This document shows, in pieces, positions 34,967 to 42,910 of a stretch of DNA of 64,000 nt; the stretch's first letter is position 1; each line of letters starts with the position of its first letter. A model generated the notes under the pieces. It was not told the DNA's origin, made no database searches, and saw nothing but the letters and a program-made list of their open reading frames with translations. The position numbers and the translations under genes were made by a program. Source of the DNA: Sutcliffiella horikoshii (GTDB lineage Bacteria > Bacillota > Bacilli > Bacillales > Bacillaceae_I); NCBI RefSeq assembly GCF_002157855.1, contig NZ_CP020880.1, forward strand, positions 4,092,001 to 4,156,000, read 5' to 3'.

Positions 34967-35088
34967 GCCGTTCCTTTTCGCTGCAGGCACTCGCTTTCCG
35001 CGGGACGGTGCTTGAGCCTCCTCACAACGCTTCAGGGGTCTCAACCTACCGTTACTCCCCCGCTGGAGTCGAGTGCCTTTCGCTTCAA
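34967..35088 (-). repeat. Dispersed repeat, type B copy 3 (diverged)
   Basis: GTTCCTTTTCGCTGCAGGCA, CGCTTTCCGCGGG, GCTTGAGCCTCCTC, GGGGTCTCAACCTACCG, GAGTGCCTTTCGCTTCAAC. It has the type B core but altered ends, matching each other as GCAGGCACTCG/CGAGTGCC. Confidence 0.9.
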
Positions 35089-35115
35089 CCCACTCATTTA
35101 ATTAACAAACTCGCC

Positions 35116-36072
35116 TTAGTAAACTTTTTGTTCTTTAATTCCATGCTCCAGCTCTTTGCCTAATAGCTTTGCAAGTTCCAGCATGCCGTATTTCCCGGCT
35201 GCTTTTTCCGCGTCTGCATTGTAATTAGTGTTGGTGTTGACATCATAAGTGAAGATTTCACCTTGACTGTTGCGGATAAACTCAATACCAGCTACCTGAA
35301 TCTCGTTTTCTTGCAGGAAGTTTTCATATTTTTCGATGATCGGGTCGGCAAAGCCTTCCACGATGCGAAATTTTGGCTTCTCCTCCACTTCTTCGCCTAC
35401 AGGGCAGAACAGGTCCCCGATCTGGCAGGCATCGGCCGGGCACAGCTCAAACCCTTCTGATGTATCGACCTGAACGGCATACATGAACTTCCCGCCAATA
35501 AACTCACAACGGGTAATAAAAGGTTCTGGCGCCTGAATGTATTCTTGGATCAACGTGATTCCATCTACAGGCTCTTCAAAATCAGGTCCATACAGGTATT
35601 CTTCAAGGGAGGCCGTTGAATGGAATAGCTGTACCCCAAGCCCTTTTCCAGCGCGGTTATGTTTAGTAATGAAGGAGGCAGAACCTATTCGCTTTGCTGC
35701 TTGAAGAATATGTTCCTTTCCTACTGCGGCAATAGTTCTCGGTGTTCTCACCCCAGCCTTTTCAAGTGCTGTGTATTGATTAACTTTGCTTAATTCCAAC
35801 TGAAGAGCACGACTGCCATTGAGCACTTTTCGTCCATGGTGCTCGAGCCACGCCAATACCGCTCCTGTTAACTCAGGTGCAAAGCGGTGGTCTCTTGTAT
35901 GGGAGGAAGCGCTCATTCTGTTGTAAAATACGCCTTCAGGTGGTTCTTCCGTCAAAGGAACTATTCCTTCGTCTAAATGCCATTCTTCATATGGCAATCC
36001 CAACTCTTCCAATCTAGTAGTTAAATGTGTTGTCCACTCTTTATTTTCATGGATAATGTATATTTTTTTCAC
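35116..36072 (-). CDS. RimK-like ATP-grasp ligase
   Basis: A 318-residue ATP-grasp protein. An N-terminal pre-ATP-grasp domain (MKKIYIIHENKEWTTHL) is followed by the central domain with FITKHNRAGKGLGVQLF (P-loop-like) and the ligand-binding DPIIEKY...AGIEFIRN...EIFTYDVNTNTNYN C-terminus, where Glu/Asn bind Mg-ATP. It would join a carboxylate to an amine or thiol; the substrate is unknown. The GTG at 36072 has GGAGG 8 nt upstream. It is the second gene of the S-box-controlled unit, 52 bp after the monooxygenase frame. Confidence 0.87.
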   Translation of the reverse strand: MKKIYIIHENKEWTTHLTTRLEELGLPYEEWHLDEGIVPLTEEPPEGVFYNRMSASSHTRDHRFAPELTGAVLAWLEHHGRKVLNGSRALQLELSKVNQYTALEKAGVRTPRTIAAVGKEHILQAAKRIGSASFITKHNRAGKGLGVQLFHSTASLEEYLYGPDFEEPVDGITLIQEYIQAPEPFITRCEFIGGKFMYAVQVDTSEGFELCPADACQIGDLFCPVGEEVEEKPKFRIVEGFADPIIEKYENFLQENEIQVAGIEFIRNSQGEIFTYDVNTNTNYNADAEKAAGKYGMLELAKLLGKELEHGIKEQKVY

Positions 36073-36124
36073 GATGTTTTCCTCCATTTTATGCATATAT
36101 GCTAGTGTATTCTCTGCTTGGTTT

Positions 36125-37176
36125 TTATGATTGGGCAAGCTCTCCTGTCCTCGATTTTACAAGTGGCATCACCTTTTTGGCGAAGCGATCCATTTCTTCA
36201 AGCTGTGGGGAGAACTGTAATAGCAATAAGTCCACGCCAGCTTTCTCGAATTCTTGTATTCTTGTAGCAATCTGCTCTGGCGTGCCTATTAAATTTGGAC
36301 GCAATCCCCTATTTGATACAGAGTAGTCCTGCAATTGTATTTGTTGTTCAAGCTGTGATTTGCTTGTAAAGTCCTTAAATCCAGCATACGCATCGGATTC
36401 TTTGACAGCTGTGATCCGCGCAAGTTCCGCCTGCGCTTCCTCTTCTGTATCTCTGCAAATGATATAGGCAGCCATCCCAAAGGATTGAAAAGGAGGATTG
36501 GTTGTGTTAGCTCTCTTTTCTTTCATATCATTAATCTTTGCTGCCACTTCCTCCACCGTGCCCCCGTGCATGACATAGGCATCACAGTGTGAGGAGATAA
36601 CTTCCTTGCCTTTTGGACTCTCGCCACCTGCATAAAGGATTGGATTAGGTCGTTGTACAGGTTTAGGGTGGAGTTTTGTATCTTTTAGCTGATAGTACTT
36701 ACCGTCATAGCTAAAAGAGTCCTCTGTCCATAAGCCTTTAAGGACATCAATAAACTCTTTCGTGCGGTCATAACGCTCATCATGCTCAGTGAATATCCCG
36801 CCATACTGACGAGCCTCCTCTTCCCACCAAGCTGAGACGACATTAAGGGTAAATCGGCCTTTGCTGATATGATCGATATTCGTCGTTGCTTTTGCCGCAA
36901 TTGCCGGGTTATGAAAACCAGGCCGGATCGCCGTCATGATTTCAATTTTTTCTGTAACAGCTGCTAAGGCTGCGGCAGTCGACCATGCCTCGAGGGTATC
37001 TTCTTTCGGTCCTTTAATATCATTTAGGAAAAGCTCGGCAATTAAAGTGGTGTCAAAACCAAGCTGTTCTGCCTGTTGGATCACTTTTTTGCATAATCAA
37101 AAGTCGGGGGCATCTGTTCGTCCTCCACATTTCGCAACCAACCGCCGAATATCGGCAACCAAAATCCAAACTTCAT
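36125..37176 (-). pseudogene. LLM-class flavin-dependent monooxygenase, interrupted by a frameshift
   Basis: A luciferase-like (alkanesulfonate/dimethylsulfone monooxygenase-type) enzyme expected to use FMNH2 and O2 on an organosulfur substrate. The first 31 codons from ATG 37176 (AAGGGGG 7 nt upstream) encode MKFGFWLPIFGGWLRNVEDE... and run into TGA at 37083-37081. The rest continues in the -1 frame from GTG 37084 (VIQQAEQLGFDTTLIAELFL...). Joining the frames at the A6 run (37085-37090) gives one ungapped family-like protein of about 350 residues. The junction A AAA AAG then TGA could be a lost A, a sequencing error or programmed -1 slippage. An S-box riboswitch in its leader supports a role in sulfur acquisition. 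Confidence 0.85.
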
Positions 37177-37211
37177 TTTACGCTTCCCCCTTAAATGTTT
37201 GTGTAGGTAGA

Positions 37212-37374
37212 CAAACAAAAAACTCCTTCGATAAGAAGAAGTCTGAGTACAAGCCCGTAACATCCACTTATCTTCCAAGAACGTTTGTCTTGCTGGAATT
37301 GGCACCTATACGGTTGTTTATACCATACGGTTGCCGGGCTTCGCAGGGCCAGTCCCTCCACCTCTCTTGATAAG
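37212..37374 (-). ncRNA. S-box (SAM-I) riboswitch
   Basis: On the minus strand the aptamer runs from CTTATCAAGAG (37374) through GGTGGAGGGACTGGCCC, GAAGCCCGGCAACC and GGTGCCAATTCCAGC to GAAGATAAG (37267), closing P1 with CTTATC/GATAAG. A terminator follows (ACTTCTTCTTATCGAAGGAGT then T6, about 37242-37216). High SAM should switch off the monooxygenase and ATP-grasp genes; expression is expected when methionine or sulfur is scarce. Confidence 0.96.
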
Positions 37375-37539
37375 AAAACTTACTATTCAATTATTATTAT
37401 CTAGACTAATCCTATCACGAAACTTGGGAATGGACAAGTCTTTCGGATAGCTAAATAAAGTTGGTGTTTTTTATAGCTTATTAGCTTGTTGGGGAATTGA
37501 TGAAGGGGAATTTGGGGAGGATGAGCGGGGACAGGCAGC

Positions 37540-38157
37540 GATGAAGACATTTTTGAGCCGGAAACGGTCCCACTAAGGTCTTCATACACCTTATGAAGAC
37601 ACTTTTGAGCCTGAATTCTTGCCACTGAGGTCTTCATACACCTTATGAAGACACTTTCAAGCCTGAAACCCTCCCACTGAGGTCTTCATACACCTTATGA
37701 AGACACTTTCAAGCCTGAAACCCTCCCACTGAGGTCTTCATTCACCTTATGAAGACACTTCTAACCCTGAAACCCTTCCACTAAGGTCTTCATACACCCT
37801 ATGAAGACACTTTCAAGCCTGAAACCCTCCCACTAAGGTCTTCATACACCTTATGAAGACACTTTTGAGCCTGAATTCTTGCCACTGAGGTCTTCATTCA
37901 CCCTATGAAGACACTTTCAAGCCTGAAACCCTTCCACTAAGGTCTTCATTCACCCTATGAAGACACTTTTGAGCCTGAAACCCTTCCACTGAGGTCTTCA
38001 TTCACCTTATGAAGACACTTTTGAGCCTGAATTCTTGCCACTAAGGTCTTCATACACCCTATGAAGACACTTTCAAGCCTGAAACCCTCCCACTAAGGTC
38101 TTCATACACCTTATGAAGACACGCTCAAGACTGAATTCCTTCCACTGAGGTCTTCAT
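37540..38157. repeat. Tandem array, 52-bp unit, 11 full copies
   Basis: GGTCTTCAT starts at 37577, 37629, 37681, 37733, 37785, 37837, 37889, 37941, 37993, 38045, 38097 and 38149 (the last partial), an exact 52-bp period with no indel. Each unit has a perfect inverted repeat GTCTTCAT-N7-ATGAAGAC, then a ~29-bp spacer (ACTTTCAAGCCTGAAACC... or TTTTGAGCCTGAATTCTT...) ending CCACTGA or CCACTAA. It is non-coding. It lies between the S-box leader and the terminator of the lipoprotein gene. Confidence 0.97.
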
Positions 38158-38182
38158 CCCGACCATTACCTTAATTCCGCAC

Positions 38183-38214
38183 CAAAAAACGCCCCCAAAA
38201 CCAGGAAGGCGTTT
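38183..38214 (-). terminator. Terminator of the lipoprotein gene
   Basis: On the minus strand, AAACGCC pairs with GGGCGTTTTTT around a CTGGTTTTGG loop. Confidence 0.8.
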
Positions 38215-38226
38215 CGCATAAAACTA

Positions 38227-38721
38227 TTAATAGATATCCTTTTCGAAGTTAGGGGCATGCAAACCTACCTCTTCAAAGGCTTCTCCTATTTTCTGGTGGA
38301 AAGTATCCAATGCAGCTGTCACTTCTTCACCATCTGAGCCTTCTGACATGGCTGCAGCACGTTCTTCAAAATATAGAGCTAACAACTCGATGGAATCCTT
38401 CATATCCGCGCTAAGATCATCATCCAAGTTCTCAGGGATCTCAATTCCACGAAGTTCGTTGGCAATACGATTACTAGCCTCAACGGCTGCTTCAAGATCT
38501 CCTTCACCTGCTGACATTTCATAAGATGTTACAGGCTCGAGATGCTTGCGGATGGTCTGAATCATTTCCATTTGTATATTCATAAGGACGGTTACCGTTT
38601 CCCCGCTTTGATCAGCAGGAACCTGTTCTGAATCGGCAGTGTCCACATTGTTCGCTTCCTCTGTGCAGGCTGATAGCACAATTACTAAAACAAGTATCAT
38701 AGAGAAAATCCACTTTTTCAT
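38227..38721 (-). CDS. Hypothetical lipoprotein
   Basis: A 164-residue secreted lipoprotein. The signal peptide MKKWIFSMILVLVIVLSAC has a lipobox LSAC (Cys about 19), followed by an acidic linker (TEEANNVDTADSEQVPADQS) and an all-helical domain rich in acidic residues. No family is recognised; helical lipoproteins of this size occur in spore-formers. AAGGAG sets ATG 38721. It is monocistronic. Confidence 0.82.
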   Translation of the reverse strand: MKKWIFSMILVLVIVLSACTEEANNVDTADSEQVPADQSGETVTVLMNIQMEMIQTIRKHLEPVTSYEMSAGEGDLEAAVEASNRIANELRGIEIPENLDDDLSADMKDSIELLALYFEERAAAMSEGSDGEEVTAALDTFHQKIGEAFEEVGLHAPNFEKDIY

Positions 38722-38869
38722 ATCAAGTCTCCTTTTCTTCATACATTACGGAAACAGTGTACTCGTTTTCACGGAACCTGTATATACTTCCAACAAATGT
38801 TGTATTCTTCTATTTTTTCTTACATCTTGATATAGTTTGTTAAAAATTTATTAAAATAATATTTTCTGC

Positions 38870-38919
38870 TTGCATTGTTCACCCACATCCCATACAATAG
38901 GGAAATGCAAACGGTTGCA
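38870..38919 (+). promoter_or_regulatory. malT promoter and LacI-type operator
   Basis: TTGCAT (38870-38875), 17 bp, TACAAT (38893-38898). The palindrome TGCAAACGGTTGCA (38906-38919) sits at the expected transcription start, a typical site for a LacI/GalR-family repressor such as MalR, and may also be read by CcpA. No MalR gene is in the window. Confidence 0.75.
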
Positions 38920-38999
38920 CCAGATTTGTACTGTTTTACATTAAAATGAATTCGTTTTCAACAAAAAATAGATCTTTTATAGAAAGAAGGCTGTTAATA

Positions 39000-40643
39000 A
39001 TGAAGAACTTTTTGTCTTTTGATTTCTGGCAGAAATTCGGTAAAGCTTTACTGGTAGTGGTTGCGGTTATGCCTGCTGCTGGTATTATGATTTCCCTTGG
39101 TAAGTTGGTTGGAATGACCGGCGGAGACTTGGCTCTTGTGCAAACGATTGCAAGAGTGATGGAAGATATCGGTTGGGGAATCATCACCAACCTGCATGTA
39201 TTATTTGCGGTTGCCATTGGTGGATCGTGGGCAAAAGAACGTGCAGGAGGAGCTTTCGCTGCACTGATTGCATTCGTTCTTATCAACCGTATCACTGGTG
39301 CAATCTTTGGGGTTAACAACGATATGGTGGCAGACCCTGAAGCAACGTTCACCACTCTTTTTGGACAAGAACTAGTTGTTGGTGACTACTTTACTACTGT
39401 ATTAGGTGCACCAGCGTTAAACATGGGAGTATTCGTTGGTATCATTGCTGGTTTCCTTGGTGCTAACCTTTTCAATAAATTTTATAACTATAGTAAATTA
39501 CCAGATTCCTTATCATTCTTTAACGGTAAACGTTTCGTGCCATTCGTTGTAATTGGTGGATCTGTTATCGCTGGTATCGTATTGAGTGTTGTTTGGCCGT
39601 TCATTCAAGGATTGTTAAACGATTTCGGTGTTTGGATCGCTTCTTCTAGAGACAGCGCGCCAATCGTTGCACCATTCATTTTCGGTGCGTTAGAGCGTCT
39701 ATTATTGCCTTTCGGATTGCATCATATGTTAACGGTGCCAATGAACTACACGTCACTTGGCGGGACTTATACAATTCTGACTGGGGGCAGCGCTGGTTCT
39801 GTTGTAGCAGGACAAGATCCATTATGGTTAGCTTGGATTGCCGACCTAAACAACTTCCTTGCAGCTGGTGACACAGAGTCTTATGAAGCATTATTACGTG
39901 AAGTGGTACCTGCTCGATTCAAAGTAGGACAAATGATTCTTTCTTGTGCAGCATTGATTGGTATTGCTTATGCGATGTACCGCAATGTGGACAAAGATAA
40001 GCGTAAAAAGTACAAGTCTATGTTCTTATCTGCAGGTCTTGCAGTATTCTTGACTGGTGTTACAGAGCCAATTGAATTTATGTTTATGTTTGCTGCTCCT
40101 GTGTTATATGTAATCTATGCGATTATGACCGGACTAGCTTTCGCTATTGTTGATATTATTGACATCCGTGTTCATGCATTCGGTGTAATTGAGTTGCTGA
40201 CTCGTACACCGATGATTGTAAAAGCCGGCTTATGGTTAGATCTAGTGAACTTTGTGATTGCATGTCTAGTATTCTTCGGATTGAACTTTGCGGTGGCGAA
40301 CTTCATGATTAAGAAATTCAACTTCCCTACTCCGGGACGTAACGGAAACTATATCGAGCAAGAAGAAGGCGCTGGCAACGGTGCAGCTGCAAGTGTACAA
40401 GCAGATTCCTTGGCACCTGCAATCATCGGCTTGCTTGGTGGAGCGGAAAATATTGAAGATGTGGATGCATGTATGACTCGTCTGCGTGTTACAGTAAAAG
40501 ATAGAGAGAAAGTTGCAAATGAAGCGGCATGGAAAGAAAAAGGTGCGCTTGGACTGATTGTGAAAGACCGTGGTGTACAAGCGATCTACGGACCAAAAGC
40601 TGATGTAATCAAATCTGATATTCAAGACTTGTTAGGAGCGTAA
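39000..40643 (+). CDS. malT: PTS maltose-type EIICB permease
   Basis: A 547-residue glucose-superfamily permease. The EIIC domain (residues 1-440; start MKNFLSFDFWQKFGKALLVV, signature LPFGLHHMLTVPMNYT and LTGVTEPIEFMFMF) is followed by a C-terminal EIIB domain with the phosphorylated Cys in VDACMTRLRVTVKD (about 490). The adjacent MapP-like phosphatase points to maltose as substrate (MalT of Enterococcus). The start is at ATG 39000 behind AGAAGG. EIIA must come from another protein. Confidence 0.9.
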   Translation: MKNFLSFDFWQKFGKALLVVVAVMPAAGIMISLGKLVGMTGGDLALVQTIARVMEDIGWGIITNLHVLFAVAIGGSWAKERAGGAFAALIAFVLINRITGAIFGVNNDMVADPEATFTTLFGQELVVGDYFTTVLGAPALNMGVFVGIIAGFLGANLFNKFYNYSKLPDSLSFFNGKRFVPFVVIGGSVIAGIVLSVVWPFIQGLLNDFGVWIASSRDSAPIVAPFIFGALERLLLPFGLHHMLTVPMNYTSLGGTYTILTGGSAGSVVAGQDPLWLAWIADLNNFLAAGDTESYEALLREVVPARFKVGQMILSCAALIGIAYAMYRNVDKDKRKKYKSMFLSAGLAVFLTGVTEPIEFMFMFAAPVLYVIYAIMTGLAFAIVDIIDIRVHAFGVIELLTRTPMIVKAGLWLDLVNFVIACLVFFGLNFAVANFMIKKFNFPTPGRNGNYIEQEEGAGNGAAASVQADSLAPAIIGLLGGAENIEDVDACMTRLRVTVKDREKVANEAAWKEKGALGLIVKDRGVQAIYGPKADVIKSDIQDLLGA

Positions 40644-40649
40644 TAAACG

Positions 40650-41444
40650 ATGAAACTACTAACCTTAAACTGCCACTCTTGGCAGGAAGAGAACCAAATG
40701 GAAAAGATACAGCATATCGCGAGAGCCATTAAGGAACAAGCATACGATGTCATCGCTCTTCAAGAGGTTAGTCAAAGCATCGATGCAGATGTTGTCGAAG
40801 GGATTATTAAGCAAAAGAACTTCGGCCTTGTTTTACAGCAAGAGCTTGAGAATCTTGGAGTGTCAGACTACGAGTTAGTCTGGGACTTCGCCCATATGGG
40901 GTATGATACGTACGAGGAAGGCCTTGCGATCTTGACACGCCATCCTATTAAAAAGACACATTCCTTTTTTGTATCTAAAAGTACGGACACTGACTTTTGG
41001 AAAACACGTAAAATAGTTGGTGTGACGGTTGAAGTGCAGGGTGAGGAGATGTCCTTTTATACATGTCACCTAGGTTGGTGGGATGATAAAGAGGAGCCGG
41101 GTAAGTATCAAATGGAGCAACTGCTCGAACAGGTTAAAGGAACGGAACCTTACTTCCTGATGGGAGACTTTAATAATAGTGCCCATATTGAAGGAGAAGG
41201 CTATGACTATTTGACTTTGGCCGCTAGGCTGCATGATACGTACCTCCTTGCATCTGAAAAGGATTCAGGTGTGACGGTGGAAGGCAGTATAGCCGGCTGG
41301 GATGAAAACAAACAAGACTTGCGAATTGATTTGATTTTGGCAAGCTCCCCTGTTAAGGTCGCTTCTTCTAATGTTGTTTTCAACGAAAAAAACAGAGAAG
41401 TTGTCTCAGACCATTATGGAGTAGAAGTAACGGTGGAAATATAG
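40650..41444 (+). CDS. mapP: Maltose-6'-phosphate phosphatase (MapP-like, EEP family)
   Basis: A 264-residue endonuclease/exonuclease/phosphatase-fold protein: LNCHSWQEEN at the N-terminus, ALQEV (metal-binding Glu), MGDFNNSAH, and terminal VSDHYGVEV (catalytic Asp-His). In Enterococcus the neighbour of malT, MapP, removes phosphate from maltose-6'-phosphate made by the PTS. The gene starts 6 bp after malT, with GGAGCG within the malT end. The assignment rests on fold plus context, so another phosphorylated disaccharide is possible. Confidence 0.87.
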   Translation: MKLLTLNCHSWQEENQMEKIQHIARAIKEQAYDVIALQEVSQSIDADVVEGIIKQKNFGLVLQQELENLGVSDYELVWDFAHMGYDTYEEGLAILTRHPIKKTHSFFVSKSTDTDFWKTRKIVGVTVEVQGEEMSFYTCHLGWWDDKEEPGKYQMEQLLEQVKGTEPYFLMGDFNNSAHIEGEGYDYLTLAARLHDTYLLASEKDSGVTVEGSIAGWDENKQDLRIDLILASSPVKVASSNVVFNEKNREVVSDHYGVEVTVEI

Positions 41445-41472
41445 TCGATTTATGACGTATTTCCTGGGAAAA

Positions 41473-41515
41473 TGTAAAAAGGTGAACGGCATTTAGGTGC
41501 TGTTCACCTTTTTTA
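41473..41515 (+). terminator. Terminator of malT-mapP
   Basis: AAAAAGGTGAACGGC pairs with GCTGTTCACCTTTTTT. Confidence 0.92.
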
Positions 41516-41521
41516 GTGTGG

Positions 41522-42619
41522 TTATTTTCTAGCAGCAATGGCTTCTATTTCTGCTTGGATCTTCTTTGCCCACTCATCCACTACTCCGTAATCCATTGCC
41601 TTAACATAGATTTCTTCTAGGCTACCATGCCAGCTTTTTGCTTCTGCCAATTTCCCAATGGCCTCTTGCATCGCTTCCGTATAGCGTTCTTTTACAAGAG
41701 CAATTTCTTTTTCATATCGCTCGTCTGTCCCTGTTCGAATGGTGATATCGTACATATCCACAATGGAATCCCCTTCGCGCTCTGGGAAATATTCATGTGG
41801 AGCCGTGCTGTCAAAAATGGCGAACCCAAGTTCGCGGCAAATAATCATATCAAGACTGTATGGATCAAATCCGCAATGATATACTTCCACGTCAAAGCCT
41901 TTTTCTTCAGAAGCTTTGGCGAGCTTTTTCAGCATGGTGGATTTACCCGAGCCGGGACGACCTTTAATAAAATAACGATGCGTCAGGTCTTCTGTCAGGT
42001 TTGGCACAAAATCTTTTGCTCCGGCAGGCGTTGCCGCACCGAGGAAGCGATGCCTGACATCTGCTTTTTTATCTAAAGTCTTACCTTGGAACAATTGCTC
42101 TACGAGATCCTGTGTCAGCTTATTTGCAGCTTCAAAGTTCATGTTATGAATATAATATCTTTCCCAATCGTCATGTATTTTCAGGGCTCTGGCGAAGGTT
42201 TGGTATGCAGTCTGGAAAGCTTCCTTCTTTTTGGTTGCTAAGTGTTGTATTTCCGTTTTTTGTTCTGCCAGCAGTTTGGAGTCCCATGCCTCGCCTAGGT
42301 TCACGTATTCCTCTACAGCCCCCGGAGCTTTCGGTTCAATGACATGCGGGGCAGTTCCATCTACAATTCCGATGCCGAGCGCACGGATGACCACTCCGTC
42401 CACCGATTTCGTATCAGATGAACAGTGCAGCAGTTCAATGTCATACCCTTTTTCGTTCCAAACTTTTCCGATTTTTTTGATAAGCGATGATTTTCCTGTC
42501 CCCGGTCCACCTTTTAAAATAAAGATGCGGTCCAATCCTTCTATGTTCGATTCATAAAGACTATAAAATCCGCGCGCTGTATTTCCACCAGCATAATAGT
42601 TTAAAATTTTCCCTGCCAA
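41522..42619 (-). CDS. Double P-loop ATPase (PRK06851-like)
   Basis: A 365-residue protein made of two homologous nucleotide-binding halves. Walker A motifs are GGPGTGKSS (37-45) and GRPGSGKST (220-228), each followed by a matching pattern: LLHCSSDTKSVDGVVIRALG...DGTAPH in the first half and VYHCGFDPYSLDMIICRELG...DSTAPH in the second. Function is unknown; it may be a tandem kinase-like or ATPase fold. It is conserved in spore-forming Firmicutes. AAAGGGTG precedes the start. It is monocistronic. Confidence 0.83.
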   Translation of the reverse strand: MAGKILNYYAGGNTARGFYSLYESNIEGLDRIFILKGGPGTGKSSLIKKIGKVWNEKGYDIELLHCSSDTKSVDGVVIRALGIGIVDGTAPHVIEPKAPGAVEEYVNLGEAWDSKLLAEQKTEIQHLATKKKEAFQTAYQTFARALKIHDDWERYYIHNMNFEAANKLTQDLVEQLFQGKTLDKKADVRHRFLGAATPAGAKDFVPNLTEDLTHRYFIKGRPGSGKSTMLKKLAKASEEKGFDVEVYHCGFDPYSLDMIICRELGFAIFDSTAPHEYFPEREGDSIVDMYDITIRTGTDERYEKEIALVKERYTEAMQEAIGKLAEAKSWHGSLEEIYVKAMDYGVVDEWAKKIQAEIEAIAARK

Positions 42620-42729
42620 GATCTAACACCCTTTCAATGGTAGGTTATCTTACAATTGCGATTCCTTTTAGCCTATGCGGGAGGGTTTGTTTGGGTGAAA
42701 GCCTAGCTGTGGTCGGCTGAGGAAGGGGC

Positions 42730-42850
42730 TGTTTCTGGATATATTTCCATTTTTCTTGATAAAACTTAAAATTTATTGATATCCTAGAATTTTTCTTGAT
42801 ATATTACAAATTTTCTCGATATCTTGCAATTTTTCTTGATATATCGGGTC
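42730..42850. repeat. Tandem array, 20-bp period, 6 copies (TTCTTGATA core)
   Basis: GATA occurs at 42738, 42758, 42778, 42798, 42818 and 42838, an exact 20-bp period. Most units read TTTTCTTGATATAT. It is the reverse complement of the 11.9-kb array core. It lies between the topB terminator and the start of the double P-loop ATPase gene. Confidence 0.92.
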
Positions 42851-42867
42851 AGCGGAGCTTTTAAACT

Positions 42868-42900
42868 TAAAAAAACCGCACTCCCAGCAAAAGAGTGCGG
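42868..42900 (-). terminator. topB terminator
   Basis: CCGCACTC (42876-42883) pairs with GAGTGCGG (42893-42900); the minus strand continues TTTTTTTAAG. Confidence 0.9.
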
Positions 42901-42910
42901 CCCAAAACCA

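Noticed and set aside
37401-37637. Minus-strand ORF of 78 codons at the edge of the large array
   Set aside because: It lies in the promoter region of the S-box unit and in array DNA, has no ribosome-binding site, and shows no protein-like composition.
37540-38157. CRISPR array
   Set aside because: Repeats are directly adjacent 52-bp units whose 'spacers' are also repeated and nearly identical; no cas genes are present.
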